Of a DNA stretch of 64,000 nt, positions 8,702 through 17,477 are shown in pieces. The notes under the pieces were generated by a model. That model worked only from the letters and a program-made list of their open reading frames with translations. It ran no database searches and was not told the origin of the DNA. Source of the DNA: Nocardia australiensis (GTDB lineage: Bacteria; Actinomycetota; Actinomycetes; Mycobacteriales; Mycobacteriaceae). Position numbers and translations under genes: made by a program. The stretch lies in assembly GCF_020733705.1 (NCBI RefSeq), contig NZ_JAJFZM010000008.1:1-64000 (forward strand), in the 5' to 3' direction. How positions within the stretch are numbered: position 1 is the stretch's first letter; the number at the start of each line of letters is the position of its first letter.

Positions 8702-9861
8702 TGACCGATCACTGCGCACCCACTTTCGAACGGCTCGCGACGGCACTCGGCTTCTCGTGCCGGGAGGCCGGTGGCCTCGTCGAACTGCGAAATCCTTTCG
8801 GGTTGGAAAACTGGACGCTGCCAGTACTCGAATTCACTATCATCCTGGGCGCAATACTGGCGCTGATATACGCGATCGTGCGCTTGCGCCGGCACGGCGA
8901 CCCCACCAATCTGGTGGTGTGGTTCGGCGCAACCGCATACCTCTTCGTTATCGAACCACCCCTATACTTTCCCGCGGCCTTCGGTATCGAGGCGCACGTC
9001 GACACGATGTTCGCGCACAATGTCTTCACCGTGGACTTCCTGTGGGGCCGACTCCCGTTGTATATCGTCGCGATCTACCCATTGATGGCCACATTGGCCT
9101 TCGAGATCGTCAGAACGCTGGGGGTATTCCGCCGGTACGGGGTTCTTGTCGGCGCGGTCTGCGTCGGCTTCGTCCACCACGCCTTCTATGAGATCTTCGA
9201 CCATCTCGGACCGCAGTTACGGTGGTGGGAGTGGTCGACCGACAACCCGATAAATCAACCGATGTTCGATTCGGTACCACTTCCGAGTGTGGTGGTATTC
9301 GCGGCTTTGTGGCCGATGTCTCTCGCGTTCTGTGTCCAGTTATTCGTCGGCCGCCACGTCGACCAGGGCCAGACCTTCTCCGGACCACAGTTGGTCTGGC
9401 GAACTGTCGTTATCGGCATACTCGGTTCTTTGGGTACAGCCATTTTGCCAATGCCCGCAACGCTGTTCGGTGCCGGCAGCACCACGTTGCGGGGATTTCT
9501 ATACGCGGCCGAACTGGTCATTGTCGCCATTGTCGCTGTCCCGATTCTCACTCGCCAATGGCTTCGGCTACGGCGTGACGAGTCGAATGCTCCGCATTAC
9601 ACAAACGACCTCGTCCGCATCTACAGCGTGGTGTACCTGTGCGTCATGGCGTTACTCTGGGTGACCGCGTTGCCCGACTTCCTCGACGCCACCGACGGTT
9701 TGACAAGTGCGGGAGACCCCCTCGGTAATCTCTGGTACACGCTGTCATGCTTCGCTGTGGCAATCCTCTGTGTAATCGCCATATTCACCGTGCCGCGCAG
9801 AAGGGCCGAAGAGAAAACCATTCCGTCCGCAGGAGACCGTGCAGCAACTCAAACGACATAG
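8701..9861 (+). CDS. Polytopic membrane protein coupled to the diiron protein
   Basis: A 386-residue protein with about nine hydrophobic segments starting near residue 40 and a charged C-terminal tail. Its ATG overlaps the upstream stop (ATGA). Several His and acidic residues sit at membrane edges (FVHHAFYEIFDHLG, residues about 160-173). That is compatible with metal binding or with an electron-transfer partner for the diiron protein, but that is inference. I recognise no named family. Confidence 0.7.
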   Translation: MTDHCAPTFERLATALGFSCREAGGLVELRNPFGLENWTLPVLEFTIILGAILALIYAIVRLRRHGDPTNLVVWFGATAYLFVIEPPLYFPAAFGIEAHVDTMFAHNVFTVDFLWGRLPLYIVAIYPLMATLAFEIVRTLGVFRRYGVLVGAVCVGFVHHAFYEIFDHLGPQLRWWEWSTDNPINQPMFDSVPLPSVVVFAALWPMSLAFCVQLFVGRHVDQGQTFSGPQLVWRTVVIGILGSLGTAILPMPATLFGAGSTTLRGFLYAAELVIVAIVAVPILTRQWLRLRRDESNAPHYTNDLVRIYSVVYLCVMALLWVTALPDFLDATDGLTSAGDPLGNLWYTLSCFAVAILCVIAIFTVPRRRAEEKTIPSAGDRAATQTT

Positions 9862-10252
9862 CGGACGCGTTCCCGAACCGCGCTCGGCGGACGGCGGGTC
9901 CAGTACCGTAGACGCGGCAGATTCGCGGTGAGTGGATTCGATAGTCAGGGTGCGTGGCGCGCGGGCGCACAATCTGCGCCCGTGGCATACCGGATGACCT
10001 CATCACGGAAGATTTCGATCTCGACGCAAGCCGGTGGGAGAGCACAGAATTCGTCGCGCCGACCCGGCGCGGTCCACGGCTCGACATCCGGACCACCGGC
10101 GGCACGCCCCCAGCAGCGTCCGCCACCATGCGGGAACAGAGACGGTCCGACCGCCCAGCGTGACTGCTGTTACCAGATCGCCGAAAAGCGTGCCGTCGGC
10201 TGCGACGACCCGCACACGGTCCGGCAGGGCGTGAGAAAGCCGGTTGAGCAGT
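9862..10252. other. Intergenic stretch, no gene recognised
   Basis: About 390 nt between the membrane-protein gene and a minus-strand TetR gene. Short open frames occur on both strands but none has a ribosome-binding site plus a recognisable family. One minus-strand stretch reads like a protein fragment (LLNRLSHALPDRVRVVAADG) and may be residual coding DNA. Confidence 0.35.
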
Positions 10253-10825
10253 TCACCGATCGCTGTCGCCGGATGGTTGCCCGAATATGATGGCGGCGGC
10301 GTGGGCCCAGACCTCGTCGCGGGCCGCCCCGACGCCATGATCGGCGACCAAGAAGTGCTCACCGATCCGCGCGCAGAAGGCGAGCAGACTGCGGGCTTCG
10401 ATATCGACCGGGTCGGTGCAGAAGGTGCCGATCATGTCGCGGAGCAGCTGCATGCGTTCGTTGTCGACGCGACGCAGCCGGGCGGCGACGTTCTCGTCGC
10501 GCCGAGCCCAGTCGCGGATCGCAAGGTCGATCGGCAGCAGGTCCGCGGAGAAGGTGAGCGCTCCGGCCAACTGCATCTTCCTTCGGACGTCGCCGTCGTC
10601 GTGCCGGACGCGGTCGAGCACGTCGTCGACACTGCGCCGTTCCCAGGTATCCAGCATTGCTTCCAGCAGTGCGTTCCGGTCGGTGAAGTAACCGTAGAAT
10701 CCGCCCTTCGTCACCCCGAGCGTCTTCGCAAGCGCTTCGATTCGGACCGCGTCGGGACCGCCACTTGCCAGCGCCCGCAACCCTTCCTCGATCCACCTAT
10801 CGCTTGGTGTTCGCGTCGCACCCAT
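10253..10825 (-). CDS. TetR-family regulator with strong divergent operators
   Basis: A 190-residue protein with a TetR DNA-binding domain at residues 8-55 (DRWIEEGLRALASGG, RIEALAKTLGVTKGGFYGYFTDRNALLEAML). The compact helical C-terminus is like the small AcrR/TetR_C_39 group. It is divergent from a hypothetical protein gene, and the 100-nt spacer contains two copies of a TATACG-caac-CGTATA operator, one embedded in a 30-bp perfect palindrome. Autoregulation and control of the neighbour are therefore likely. Confidence 0.88.
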   Translation of the reverse strand: MGATRTPSDRWIEEGLRALASGGPDAVRIEALAKTLGVTKGGFYGYFTDRNALLEAMLDTWERRSVDDVLDRVRHDDGDVRRKMQLAGALTFSADLLPIDLAIRDWARRDENVAARLRRVDNERMQLLRDMIGTFCTDPVDIEARSLLAFCARIGEHFLVADHGVGAARDEVWAHAAAIIFGQPSGDSDR

Positions 10826-10854
10826 GGCATGCCTCCCTTCACAGATCAGACATC

Positions 10855-10870
10855 TATACGCAACCGTATA
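10855..10870. promoter_or_regulatory. TetR operator copy 1
   Basis: TATACG-caac-CGTATA, a 16-bp palindrome apart from its centre, lies 29 nt upstream of the tetR start. The same 16 bases recur exactly at 10889-10904 inside the second operator. Confidence 0.7.
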
Positions 10871-10881
10871 AATGAACTAAC

Positions 10882-10911
10882 CTTCTGATATACGCAACCG
10901 TATATCAGAAG
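10882..10911. promoter_or_regulatory. TetR operator copy 2 in a 30-bp perfect palindrome
   Basis: Arms CTTCTGATATACG and CGTATATCAGAAG are exact reverse complements around the 4-nt centre caac. The site lies 15 nt before the ATG of the divergent hypothetical gene, so a bound repressor would block ribosome or polymerase access there. Confidence 0.72.
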
Positions 10912-10926
10912 TGCGAGGTCATCAAA

Positions 10927-11436
10927 ATGACAACCGATCATCGAGATCACTCGACCGAAAAAGAATCCCAGCCGATCGCCTTCCAACAGCATGAGGTTTC
11001 CGAGTCGATCCGTGCGCACAGCACAACCGCCGATCCCGACTACATCGACCAGTTCACACTCACAACGAACGCTGCTGCGATCGGGTCGCCGGAACAGTGG
11101 GCGCGGGCGTCACTCGAAGACGCCGCGGGCCTCAAGGGACAGGCCATCTGGCGAGTCCTGCTCGGCCTGCGGCTCGCATGGCGATCCTCGCCCGAGCAGG
11201 TGGCCTATTGGCCGATTGTCGATCGCGGTGACACCTGGATCACTCTCAGTTCCCATTCCTGGATGCTCACCGGCAGTCTCGTCATCGAGGTCGACGACGA
11301 TCACGCCTCACTGGCAACGTTCATTCGCTACGAACGCTCGATAGGTGAGCGCATCTGGACAACCGTGTCAGCCAATCACCGAAGCCTGGCACCCAGCCTG
11401 CTCCGTGCGGCATGGAACATCCAGAAGGTGGGATGA
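10927..11436 (+). CDS. Hypothetical protein, probable target of the divergent TetR
   Basis: A 169-residue soluble protein with GAGG upstream of the ATG. After a hydrophilic N-terminal tail (about 25 residues) it has IRAHSTTADPDYIDQFTL, then a helix and beta strands. These include WLTGSLVIEVDDDHASLATFIRYER-like alternation near residues 115-140, suggesting a SRPBCC/START-like or DUF2867-like fold. This is a guess from layout only. Its promoter contains the duplicated TetR operator, so expression is probably inducible. Confidence 0.65.
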   Translation: MTTDHRDHSTEKESQPIAFQQHEVSESIRAHSTTADPDYIDQFTLTTNAAAIGSPEQWARASLEDAAGLKGQAIWRVLLGLRLAWRSSPEQVAYWPIVDRGDTWITLSSHSWMLTGSLVIEVDDDHASLATFIRYERSIGERIWTTVSANHRSLAPSLLRAAWNIQKVG

Positions 11437-11593
11437 TGCCGCCTGCGGCACTATAGAACGGCCATACGCGGCGTGCGGGTTTGGTTCGCGATCAAACATC
11501 TCAAATGCAGAATATCCATGAACATAAATAAGCAGGCAGCGGAGTCCGCGCCGGCGCCGAATTCTACGGGCGGTTCGATATTCGGAGGATTCA

Positions 11594-11794
11594 ATGAACC
11601 ACGAAGAGCGCTCGAACCGGTTCAGCCAGGAGCAGCGACCCAACGCCGGCGGGCAAACTCCGAACCCATCGCTCGCCGGAGTCCTCGCGACAGGGCTGCA
11701 ACTCCTCGGCATAGGCTCCGATGACATCGCCCATCGCCCGTGGCTTCACCAGCCGACACCGGAAGTTCTGGTTCGGGGCGGGGTCGGCTGGTAG
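11594..11794 (+). CDS. Small hypothetical protein or gene remnant
   Basis: A 66-codon frame with a good ribosome-binding site (GGAGGATTCA before ATG). The product is Pro/Gly/Asn-rich at first, then LAGVLATGLQLLGIGSDDIA, and ends abruptly. It has no recognised domain and precedes the IS3 remnant, so it may be a gene truncated by the insertion. The surrounding 11437-11869 stretch holds nothing else I can name. Confidence 0.35.
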   Translation: MNHEERSNRFSQEQRPNAGGQTPNPSLAGVLATGLQLLGIGSDDIAHRPWLHQPTPEVLVRGGVGW

Positions 11795-11869
11795 CGACGG
11801 CAACATCGCAGGCCCCCTTTGGGCTCGGGCCGATCGACGGCAGCACTCTCAGCTCCGGAGCTACAGGCC

Positions 11870-12471
11870 GTCCGGGACATCACGGAATTGAAGGGACCGT
11901 TCCAGGGCGTCTACTACGACCTGATGGTGATGCTGGATATCTTCTCCCGCAAGGTCATTCACCACATGCTGGTGCCGGCCGAGTCGGCGGTGGCTGCGGC
12001 GAAGTTCATGCGCGAGGCGTTCGCCGCCAACGACGGCGTCGTGCCGCCCATGTTCATTCCGACAGCGGAACCTCGATGACCAGCAAGAACGTCGCACAAT
12101 TGTTGGTCGACCTCGGTATCACCCGCAGCCTGTCACGCCCACACGTGAGTAATGACAACCCCCTTTTCCGAAAGCGGCTTCACCCTGAAGTATTGCCCGG
12201 CGTTCCCAGAACGGTTCTCCTCCACCAACGAGTCAAAACGATTCTGCGACAGGTTCTTTGACTACTACAGCACCGAAACCGCCACTCCGGGATCGGCCTA
12301 CACCCCGGCATCGGTCCACAACGGCACCGCCAGCGCGATCCGAGCCAAGCACACGGAAACCCTCACTGCCGCCTACACCGCCAACCCTGACCGATTCCGC
12401 CGAAACTGCCAGCAGCAGTCTGGATCAACCCGCCACCGAAGAAGAACACCGACACAGAACAAGCAGCCTGA
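11870..12471 (+). pseudogene. Decayed IS3-family transposase (OrfB, integrase catalytic domain)
   Basis: Consecutive pieces of one rve-type transposase appear in different frames. They run DITELKGPFQGVYYDLMVMLDIFSRKVI, then DSGTSMTSKNVAQLLVDLGITRSLSRPHVSND, then LKYCPAFPERF and TPASVHNGTASAIRAKHTETLTAAYTANPDRFRR, and end with WINPPPKKN before a TGA. At least three frameshifts separate them and the N-terminal OrfA part is missing. No terminal inverted repeats are obvious. The element is dead. Confidence 0.85.
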
Positions 12472-12534
12472 ACCGTCTCATCCGGTTTGACAGACTCCGC
12501 ATGCGCGATGCTGCTCAGCGATCCGGTTGGAATC

Positions 12535-12624
12535 CGGATCATCCCCGCATGCGCGGGGAGCACAAGACCACCGACCGAATTGCCGACGCCCAAACCGGAT
12601 CATCCCCGCGTGCGCGGGGAGCAC
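12535..12624 (-). CRISPR. Orphan one-spacer type I-E-like CRISPR array
   Basis: Two 29-nt repeats (12535-12563 and 12596-12624) differ at one base and flank one 32-nt spacer (12564-12595), giving the exact 61-nt period of type I-E. Each repeat contains the CCCCGC-nnGC-GCGGGG hairpin core and ends in GGGGAGCAC, the reverse complement of the actinobacterial GTGCTCCCCGC type. By analogy with type I-E handles (ATGATCCG), the crRNA would be read from the minus strand. No cas gene lies in the window. It directly follows the IS3 remnant. Confidence 0.8.
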
Positions 12625-13261
12625 ACTGTTGACCTGGCAGTTTCCTCAACGATCCATCGATTTTCATTCGGTTTGTTCACATCAGGTCGCTCAACTCCAG
12701 AGCGACACCATCGTAGTCAACCAGCTCCTCAACACATAAACCTCGCGCAACAGAACAAGAGAATCGATCCGTCGCTCACCACACGAACAATTGGCCATTC
12801 AGATTCAGACCACATGGTCACACTGCTCGTCGACATCAACCCACGATCACCTCCCTCCCCGTTGCCACCGGCATCCTCAGGCCTGCAGCCAGACTCATCA
12901 GCCAGACTCATCAGCCAGACCCATCGGTTGATTGCTTATGACTATCGACGGCACGTGAAAACTGATCACTGCGTCGAGTAGCCACCCTCCTCGACCGCAT
13001 GTGAGCCGCCATCTCTGGCCCGCCCGGCAACGGTGCCGTTGGTGCCGGGACATCGAAAATCCGCGTCAGCCCGAGGCATTGAGACAAGGCCGGCGACACC
13101 ACATCTACGTCGGTGCCGACAAGATCGACGAGCAGCCGGCTACGTGCCTTCTCGACGGTGAACCTCGGCTTTGACCTGCTCGAGCCGATCCGACCGCTTC
13201 GGCGACCGGCCACCTCCGCTGCGCACGGTCGCCTCACCAGTCCCGATGAGGTGGCTTGCCG
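12625..13261. other. Long intergenic region
   Basis: About 640 nt with no convincing gene. A short direct repeat (GACTCATCAGCCA two to three times, about 12892-12925) is present. Open frames here have poor codon composition and no ribosome-binding sites. Confidence 0.4.
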
Positions 13262-14113
13262 TTAGCCCTCGAACTGGGTCCTCTGACGTCCCATCGTGTC
13301 GATCTCGATCTCAACCACGTCACCGGCGCGGAGATATGGGAAGCGTCCCGAGAGCGCTACGCCCTCCGGTGTGCCGGTGTTCACCAGGTCGCCGGGTTCC
13401 AAGACCATGTACTGCGACAGGTGCCAAATGAGGTAAGGAACCGAGAAGATCATGTCCTTCGTGTTCGAATCCTGACGGGGTTCACCGTTGACCCAGGATC
13501 GAAGCCCGAGGCAACTGGAGTCCACCTCGGAAGCGGAAACGAGCGCCGGTCCCAGCGGATTGAAGTTCGCGCAGTTCTTGCCCTTCGACCACTGACCGCC
13601 GGACTGCTCGAGCTGGAACGCACGTTCGGACACGTCGTTGCTGACTACGTACCCGGCGATGTGGGCCATAGCCTCGTCGATGGACCGGAGGTAGCTCGTT
13701 CGTTTTCCGATCACCACGCCCAGTTCGACCTCCCAATCGGTTTTTTCGCTGCCGGGCGGCAGCGGTACCGGATCATATGGTCCAACGATCGTGTTGGGGT
13801 GTTTGAAGAAGATGATGGGAGTTTCCGGCGGGTTGTCGCCCGACTCCGCGGCATGTGCCGCGTAGTTCTGCCCGACGCACACGATTGCGCCCGGTCGCGC
13901 GATCGGTGCACCGATTCGTGCGCTGCGGAGTTCTTCCGACGCTGGAACGAGATGGCCTGCCTCGAGAGCCTCACGCACTCGCACGATGCCGTTCTCTGCC
14001 AGGAACGCTCCGTCAATATCCGAGGTCATCGAATCAAGTCGATAGATCGCCCCGTCGTCGCCTTTGGCGACCGGGATCTCATGGCCTGGGGTGCCTAGCC
14101 TTTGAAGCTGCAT
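13262..14113 (-). CDS. Fumarylacetoacetate-hydrolase-family protein
   Basis: A 283-residue protein with a small N-terminal domain and the FAH catalytic domain from about residue 70. The metal site is visible as ExE in TDWEVELGVVIG, with the following Asp in YVVSNDVSERAFQ. The family cleaves or hydrates acylpyruvates, for example 2,4-diketo-3-deoxy sugar acids to pyruvate plus an aldehyde or hydroxyacid. It is last in the minus-strand operon after the DHDPS-like and zinc dehydrogenase genes, with 9 nt between it and the latter. A role in cleaving a diketo sugar acid is inferred from context. Confidence 0.85.
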   Translation of the reverse strand: MQLQRLGTPGHEIPVAKGDDGAIYRLDSMTSDIDGAFLAENGIVRVREALEAGHLVPASEELRSARIGAPIARPGAIVCVGQNYAAHAAESGDNPPETPIIFFKHPNTIVGPYDPVPLPPGSEKTDWEVELGVVIGKRTSYLRSIDEAMAHIAGYVVSNDVSERAFQLEQSGGQWSKGKNCANFNPLGPALVSASEVDSSCLGLRSWVNGEPRQDSNTKDMIFSVPYLIWHLSQYMVLEPGDLVNTGTPEGVALSGRFPYLRAGDVVEIEIDTMGRQRTQFEG

Positions 14114-14122
14114 TCTCGCTAC

Positions 14123-15163
14123 CTAACTCTTATTTTCGACTGTCGGTTGCAGCAGGACGAGCACTTTTCCTGCAGTGAGATCTCCGGAGGCCAACTGCGC
14201 GAACGCTGCTGGAGCTTCGGGCAGGGATACTCGTCGCTCGACGAGGATGGACAACGTGTCCGGATGTTCGGTCGCCCATTGGGCCGCTGCCCGAAACTCG
14301 TTGGGGGAATACGAGAACGATCCAATTAACGCGCGCTCGGCGGTGCTGACGGTGAAGGCAGCGAGTTCGATCGACGGGCTCGCCATACCGACGAGAACCA
14401 CGTTTCCGCCCACTCGCGTGGTTGACAGGGCCGCCCCGATCGTGGCCGACAGTCCCACCGCATCGATGGTCACATCGGCGAGGCGCCCCGTGTGTCGGCG
14501 CATCTCCTCGTCCAAGGTGCTCGATACGGGGTCAATTGCGTGAGCTCCAAGCCTGCGGCACAGCGCCCTCCTCGCCGCGTTCGGCTCGCTGACGGTGACC
14601 AACGCGCCGGCGTGCTTCGCTGCGATCGCCGCGGCCTGACCGATAGGCCCGCCCCCGATGATCAGTACGCACTGGTCGGGTTGGACGGCTCCACGAGCGA
14701 CGGCATGGAAGCCGACCGCCAGCGGCTCGATCAACGCACCATATTCGGCGGGGAACTCGGCTGGCAGCAGGGTGATATTCCTGGCTGGGACAGCAACGTA
14801 TTCCGCGAATCCCGCGGAGATCTGCGGATCCACACCGATCACTCGCCGATCTCCGCAATGGTGGTCATTGCCCGAATCGCAACCGGAGCAGCTTCCACAT
14901 GAAAGCACCGGATTGAACGTCGCAAGACTCCCGACCGGGACGTCGTCCACATCGGCGCCACACCTGGCGACGTAGCCGACAGATTCGTGTCCCATGACCT
15001 GGCCGGGTACCCGGCGACCATTTTCCCCGGTGTACCCGTGTAGGTCGGAGCCGCAAATCCCGGTGGCCGTGAGTTTGAGCAGGACCTCGTCCGGTCCGAC
15101 CGTCGGCGTCGGACGGTCCTCGATAACCAACCGGCCGAACTCCTCGAGTACCAGGGCTTTCAC
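14123..15163 (-). CDS. Zinc-dependent MDR dehydrogenase (sugar/polyol or sugar-acid dehydrogenase)
   Basis: A 346-residue medium-chain dehydrogenase. Catalytic zinc ligands appear in TGICGSDLHG and MGHES, and the structural zinc loop is CGSCSGCDSGNDHHC. IEPLAVGFHA and the Rossmann GGGPIGQAAA follow. The GTG start overlaps the upstream DHDPS-like stop by 4 nt (GTGA), so the two are translationally coupled. Relatives oxidise sorbitol, threonine, galactitol or 2-keto-3-deoxy sugar acids. Given the neighbours, oxidation of a sugar or deoxy sugar acid is the likely step. Confidence 0.88.
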   Translation of the reverse strand: MKALVLEEFGRLVIEDRPTPTVGPDEVLLKLTATGICGSDLHGYTGENGRRVPGQVMGHESVGYVARCGADVDDVPVGSLATFNPVLSCGSCSGCDSGNDHHCGDRRVIGVDPQISAGFAEYVAVPARNITLLPAEFPAEYGALIEPLAVGFHAVARGAVQPDQCVLIIGGGPIGQAAAIAAKHAGALVTVSEPNAARRALCRRLGAHAIDPVSSTLDEEMRRHTGRLADVTIDAVGLSATIGAALSTTRVGGNVVLVGMASPSIELAAFTVSTAERALIGSFSYSPNEFRAAAQWATEHPDTLSILVERRVSLPEAPAAFAQLASGDLTAGKVLVLLQPTVENKS

Positions 15164-16071
15164 TTCTTGCCTCCGCGCACAACGTGGTTCAGCTGGTCGA
15201 ACATCCGATCGGCCACGATCCTGGTGGCCTCGTCGATCCGGTAGGAGGCCGGCTCACGTACGTATTGCGTTTCCAAGACGTTCTGCTTGTGCAGCAGATA
15301 CTTCTCGACCGCGATGTAGGTGTCGAGCCCCGGGCTGAGGCTTACCAGCGGCAACAGTGCCGAGTGGATCTCGTCCGCACGGGCGACCTGCTTGTTCTCC
15401 AGCGCATACCAGAGAGCCTTGACGGCCCAGGTGAGATCCGATCCGGGCATCGTCCCCACGACACCACGCGGGTAAGTGTCGATCAGCGCGCTTCCTCCGC
15501 TGCCTTCGAAGGCCTGGGCACGCTGGCCCGTTGCATCCATCAACGCGGTCAGGCGTGGGCCGAGCGGAACCGCTTCGGGTTTGAAGAGAATCTTCTCGGC
15601 ACCGAAGTCTTCCAGCAGTCGCGCCTGCAAGGAGATCGACATCGGGGTGCCGACGTATCCGCTCGCGTCCTGCACGATCAACGGCAGGACGGTCGAGTCG
15701 GCGATCGCCGAAAAATAGCCCAAGAGCTGGTCGTCCGCCAGCGGCACCGAGATTGGCGGAATCGCCATAATGGCGGTTGCGCCGGTGGTCTCCGCGCTCT
15801 TCGCCAGGCGAGTCGCCAGGTGCGTGCTCTCGTGGCCAACGCTGACAACGACACTGCCGCGGTCCGCGCTTGCGGCCACCACAGCTGCGGCGAGCGACTC
15901 ACGTTCGCTCACGCTGAGTCGCAGAATTTCGGAGACCATGGCGATCGTCACGCCGTCGGCTCCCTGCTCGTACTGCCAGTCGACGAGCCGCTCGAGCTGA
16001 GTTCTGTCAATCTCGCTGTGCCGGTCAAACGGCGTCGCGAGTACCGGTAGAACGCCACCTGCCATTTGCAT
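15160..16071 (-). CDS. DHDPS/NAL-superfamily aldolase or dehydratase
   Basis: A 303-residue TIM-barrel protein. The ATG at 16071 has AAAGGGG about 7 nt upstream, so upstream frame extensions are not used. The start reads AGGVLPVLATPFDRHSEIDRTQL. The Schiff-base lysine is probably in EKILFKPEAVPLG, and the YNPP-type motif is replaced by QDASGYVG, which argues against lysine biosynthesis. In this locus it likely processes a 2-keto-3-deoxy sugar acid. It is the first gene of the three-gene minus-strand operon, divergent from the IclR regulator. Confidence 0.85.
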   Translation of the reverse strand: MQMAGGVLPVLATPFDRHSEIDRTQLERLVDWQYEQGADGVTIAMVSEILRLSVSERESLAAAVVAASADRGSVVVSVGHESTHLATRLAKSAETTGATAIMAIPPISVPLADDQLLGYFSAIADSTVLPLIVQDASGYVGTPMSISLQARLLEDFGAEKILFKPEAVPLGPRLTALMDATGQRAQAFEGSGGSALIDTYPRGVVGTMPGSDLTWAVKALWYALENKQVARADEIHSALLPLVSLSPGLDTYIAVEKYLLHKQNVLETQYVREPASYRIDEATRIVADRMFDQLNHVVRGGKK

Positions 16072-16151
16072 ACGTACCCCTTTGTTTCGGCTGACCCGAA
16101 GCGCGTTCGGTCCACACGAATCATGCGGTCTGGCGTCGGGCAATGTCAATC

Positions 16152-16164
16152 GATTTTGAAAATC
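16152..16164. promoter_or_regulatory. Palindrome in the iclR/aldolase spacer
   Basis: GATTTT-g-AAAATC, perfect 6-nt arms, lies 26 nt upstream of the iclR start and 81 nt from the aldolase start. IclR proteins usually bind such palindromes and control both directions. Confidence 0.5.
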
Positions 16165-16189
16165 CCCTCCAAAGTGCGACTCTCGTTCG

Positions 16190-16969
16190 GTGGCTCCGAA
16201 CGAATCGCGTTATCGCGTCCAGAGTCTCGATCGTGCGATCGACGCACTCGAGGTCATCAAGGATGCCGGCAAGGGGTTGACCGTCACCGAGGTCGCGGCG
16301 CAGATAGGCGCGTCTAAGAGCGCCACCTTCGCCACCCTGTACACCCTGGTCGAGCGGGGTTTCGTCATATCCGACGGGCAGGGCGCGGGACGCGTCTATC
16401 GCTTGGGCTTCGCGCTGGCGCTTCTCGGCCATCACGCACTCGCGCAGACCTCGCTACGCGATGCGGCGATGCCATTCCTTCGGTCGCTGACGGAGCAGAC
16501 GGGGCTGTCGTCCCGGGTCGCCGCCTACCAAAACGATGCCGCGGTTATCGTCGGCCAGGTCGACGCTCCCGGCCAGGTGAGGTTCGATCTCAAGATGGGC
16601 GACCGGGAACTGTTGCACTGCACCGGCGTCGGCAAGGCGATACTCGCTCAGCTGCCCGACTCGCGCGTGGGTGAGATCGTCAGCGATTCCGGCCTGCCCC
16701 GCCGAACCTCGAGAACGATCACCGATGTTGACGACCTGATCGCCAGTCTCGCCGAAGTGCGGCAACGCGGGTACGCCGTCGATCGCGAAGAAGATGCCGA
16801 AGGCATCGTGTGTATCGGTGCGCCCGTATGGGATCATCGCAGGTCCAACGTCGGAGCGATCAGCGCGACCGGCCTGCGGGTCTCCATGCAGGAGAAAGAT
16901 ATTCATCGGTTGGGCGAGGCAGTGCGCTCTCACGCGCAGCGACTCTCGCGCCACCTCGAGGGGCTCTGA
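16190..16969 (+). CDS. IclR-family regulator of the sugar-acid locus
   Basis: A 259-residue protein from a GTG. The IclR winged helix spans residues 7-75 (YRVQSLDRAIDALEVIKDAGKGLTVTEVAAQIGASKSATFATLYTLVERGF) and the GAF-like effector domain residues 85-255, with the typical LHCTGVGKAILA and REEDAEGIVCIGAPV motifs. It sits between the two halves of the catabolic locus, divergent from the aldolase operon and upstream of the dehydratase operon. Likely effector: a sugar acid or its deoxy-keto derivative. Confidence 0.9.
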   Translation: MAPNESRYRVQSLDRAIDALEVIKDAGKGLTVTEVAAQIGASKSATFATLYTLVERGFVISDGQGAGRVYRLGFALALLGHHALAQTSLRDAAMPFLRSLTEQTGLSSRVAAYQNDAAVIVGQVDAPGQVRFDLKMGDRELLHCTGVGKAILAQLPDSRVGEIVSDSGLPRRTSRTITDVDDLIASLAEVRQRGYAVDREEDAEGIVCIGAPVWDHRRSNVGAISATGLRVSMQEKDIHRLGEAVRSHAQRLSRHLEGL

Positions 16970-17477
16970 GATCTGAACCGAGAGGGCGCCTGTCTCCCCG
17001 TCGAGGTAGGCGCGGATTGATCTTCGAGACCTCGGGCGCGGCGATGTCAACCCCGGGTCCGAGGTCGACGACGAGCCGAGCATGAAGGGCGGCACGGCCT
17101 GTCGACGGGGTCGGGTTCGATGCCCAGCAAAAGGCCTGGTGAATCGTCGACTATTCGACCGTCGACCTGGCGGTTAGTCATGCCGCGAGTACCGTTATCG
17201 CTGGTCATACGAGGATGTCGCTGAGTTGGTGGTGACCGGCGCCGATCCGTTCGGCGGTCTCGGCGTCGGCGTCTCGAGCTGCGCGCCTCGAGCCCATCGT
17301 GGGCACCCTTGCGCGCCCTCCTGGAACACCTCGGAGGGTTCTCGGACGCTGCCAGCGGGAGCTGTGGGCTGAGGTGGGGCGGCGGGAGCAAATTTCGACA
17401 CGGCTATTGACGCGGCGCTGTGAACCATCCAATATTTGACAGGCGAACGGCATTCGCCACTACCGAACGGAGTATTC
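16970..17477. other. Intergenic region before the dehydratase operon
   Basis: About 510 nt. No start with a ribosome-binding site belongs to a recognisable gene. A minus-strand frame near 17205-17300 reads protein-like (RDADAETAERIGAGHHQLSDILV), possibly a gene tail. The promoter of the plus-strand operon should lie in the last 100 nt. Confidence 0.35.

Noticed and set aside
12474..12502. A third CRISPR repeat upstream of the array
   Set aside because: CCGCATGCGCG recurs at 12497, but spacing is 48 nt instead of 61 and the right half of the hairpin is lost. At best a degenerate relic, so not counted as a repeat.
13256..14098. Plus-strand 280-codon frame over the FAH gene
   Set aside because: Antisense to a clear FAH-family protein with conserved metal ligands. 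No start signal.
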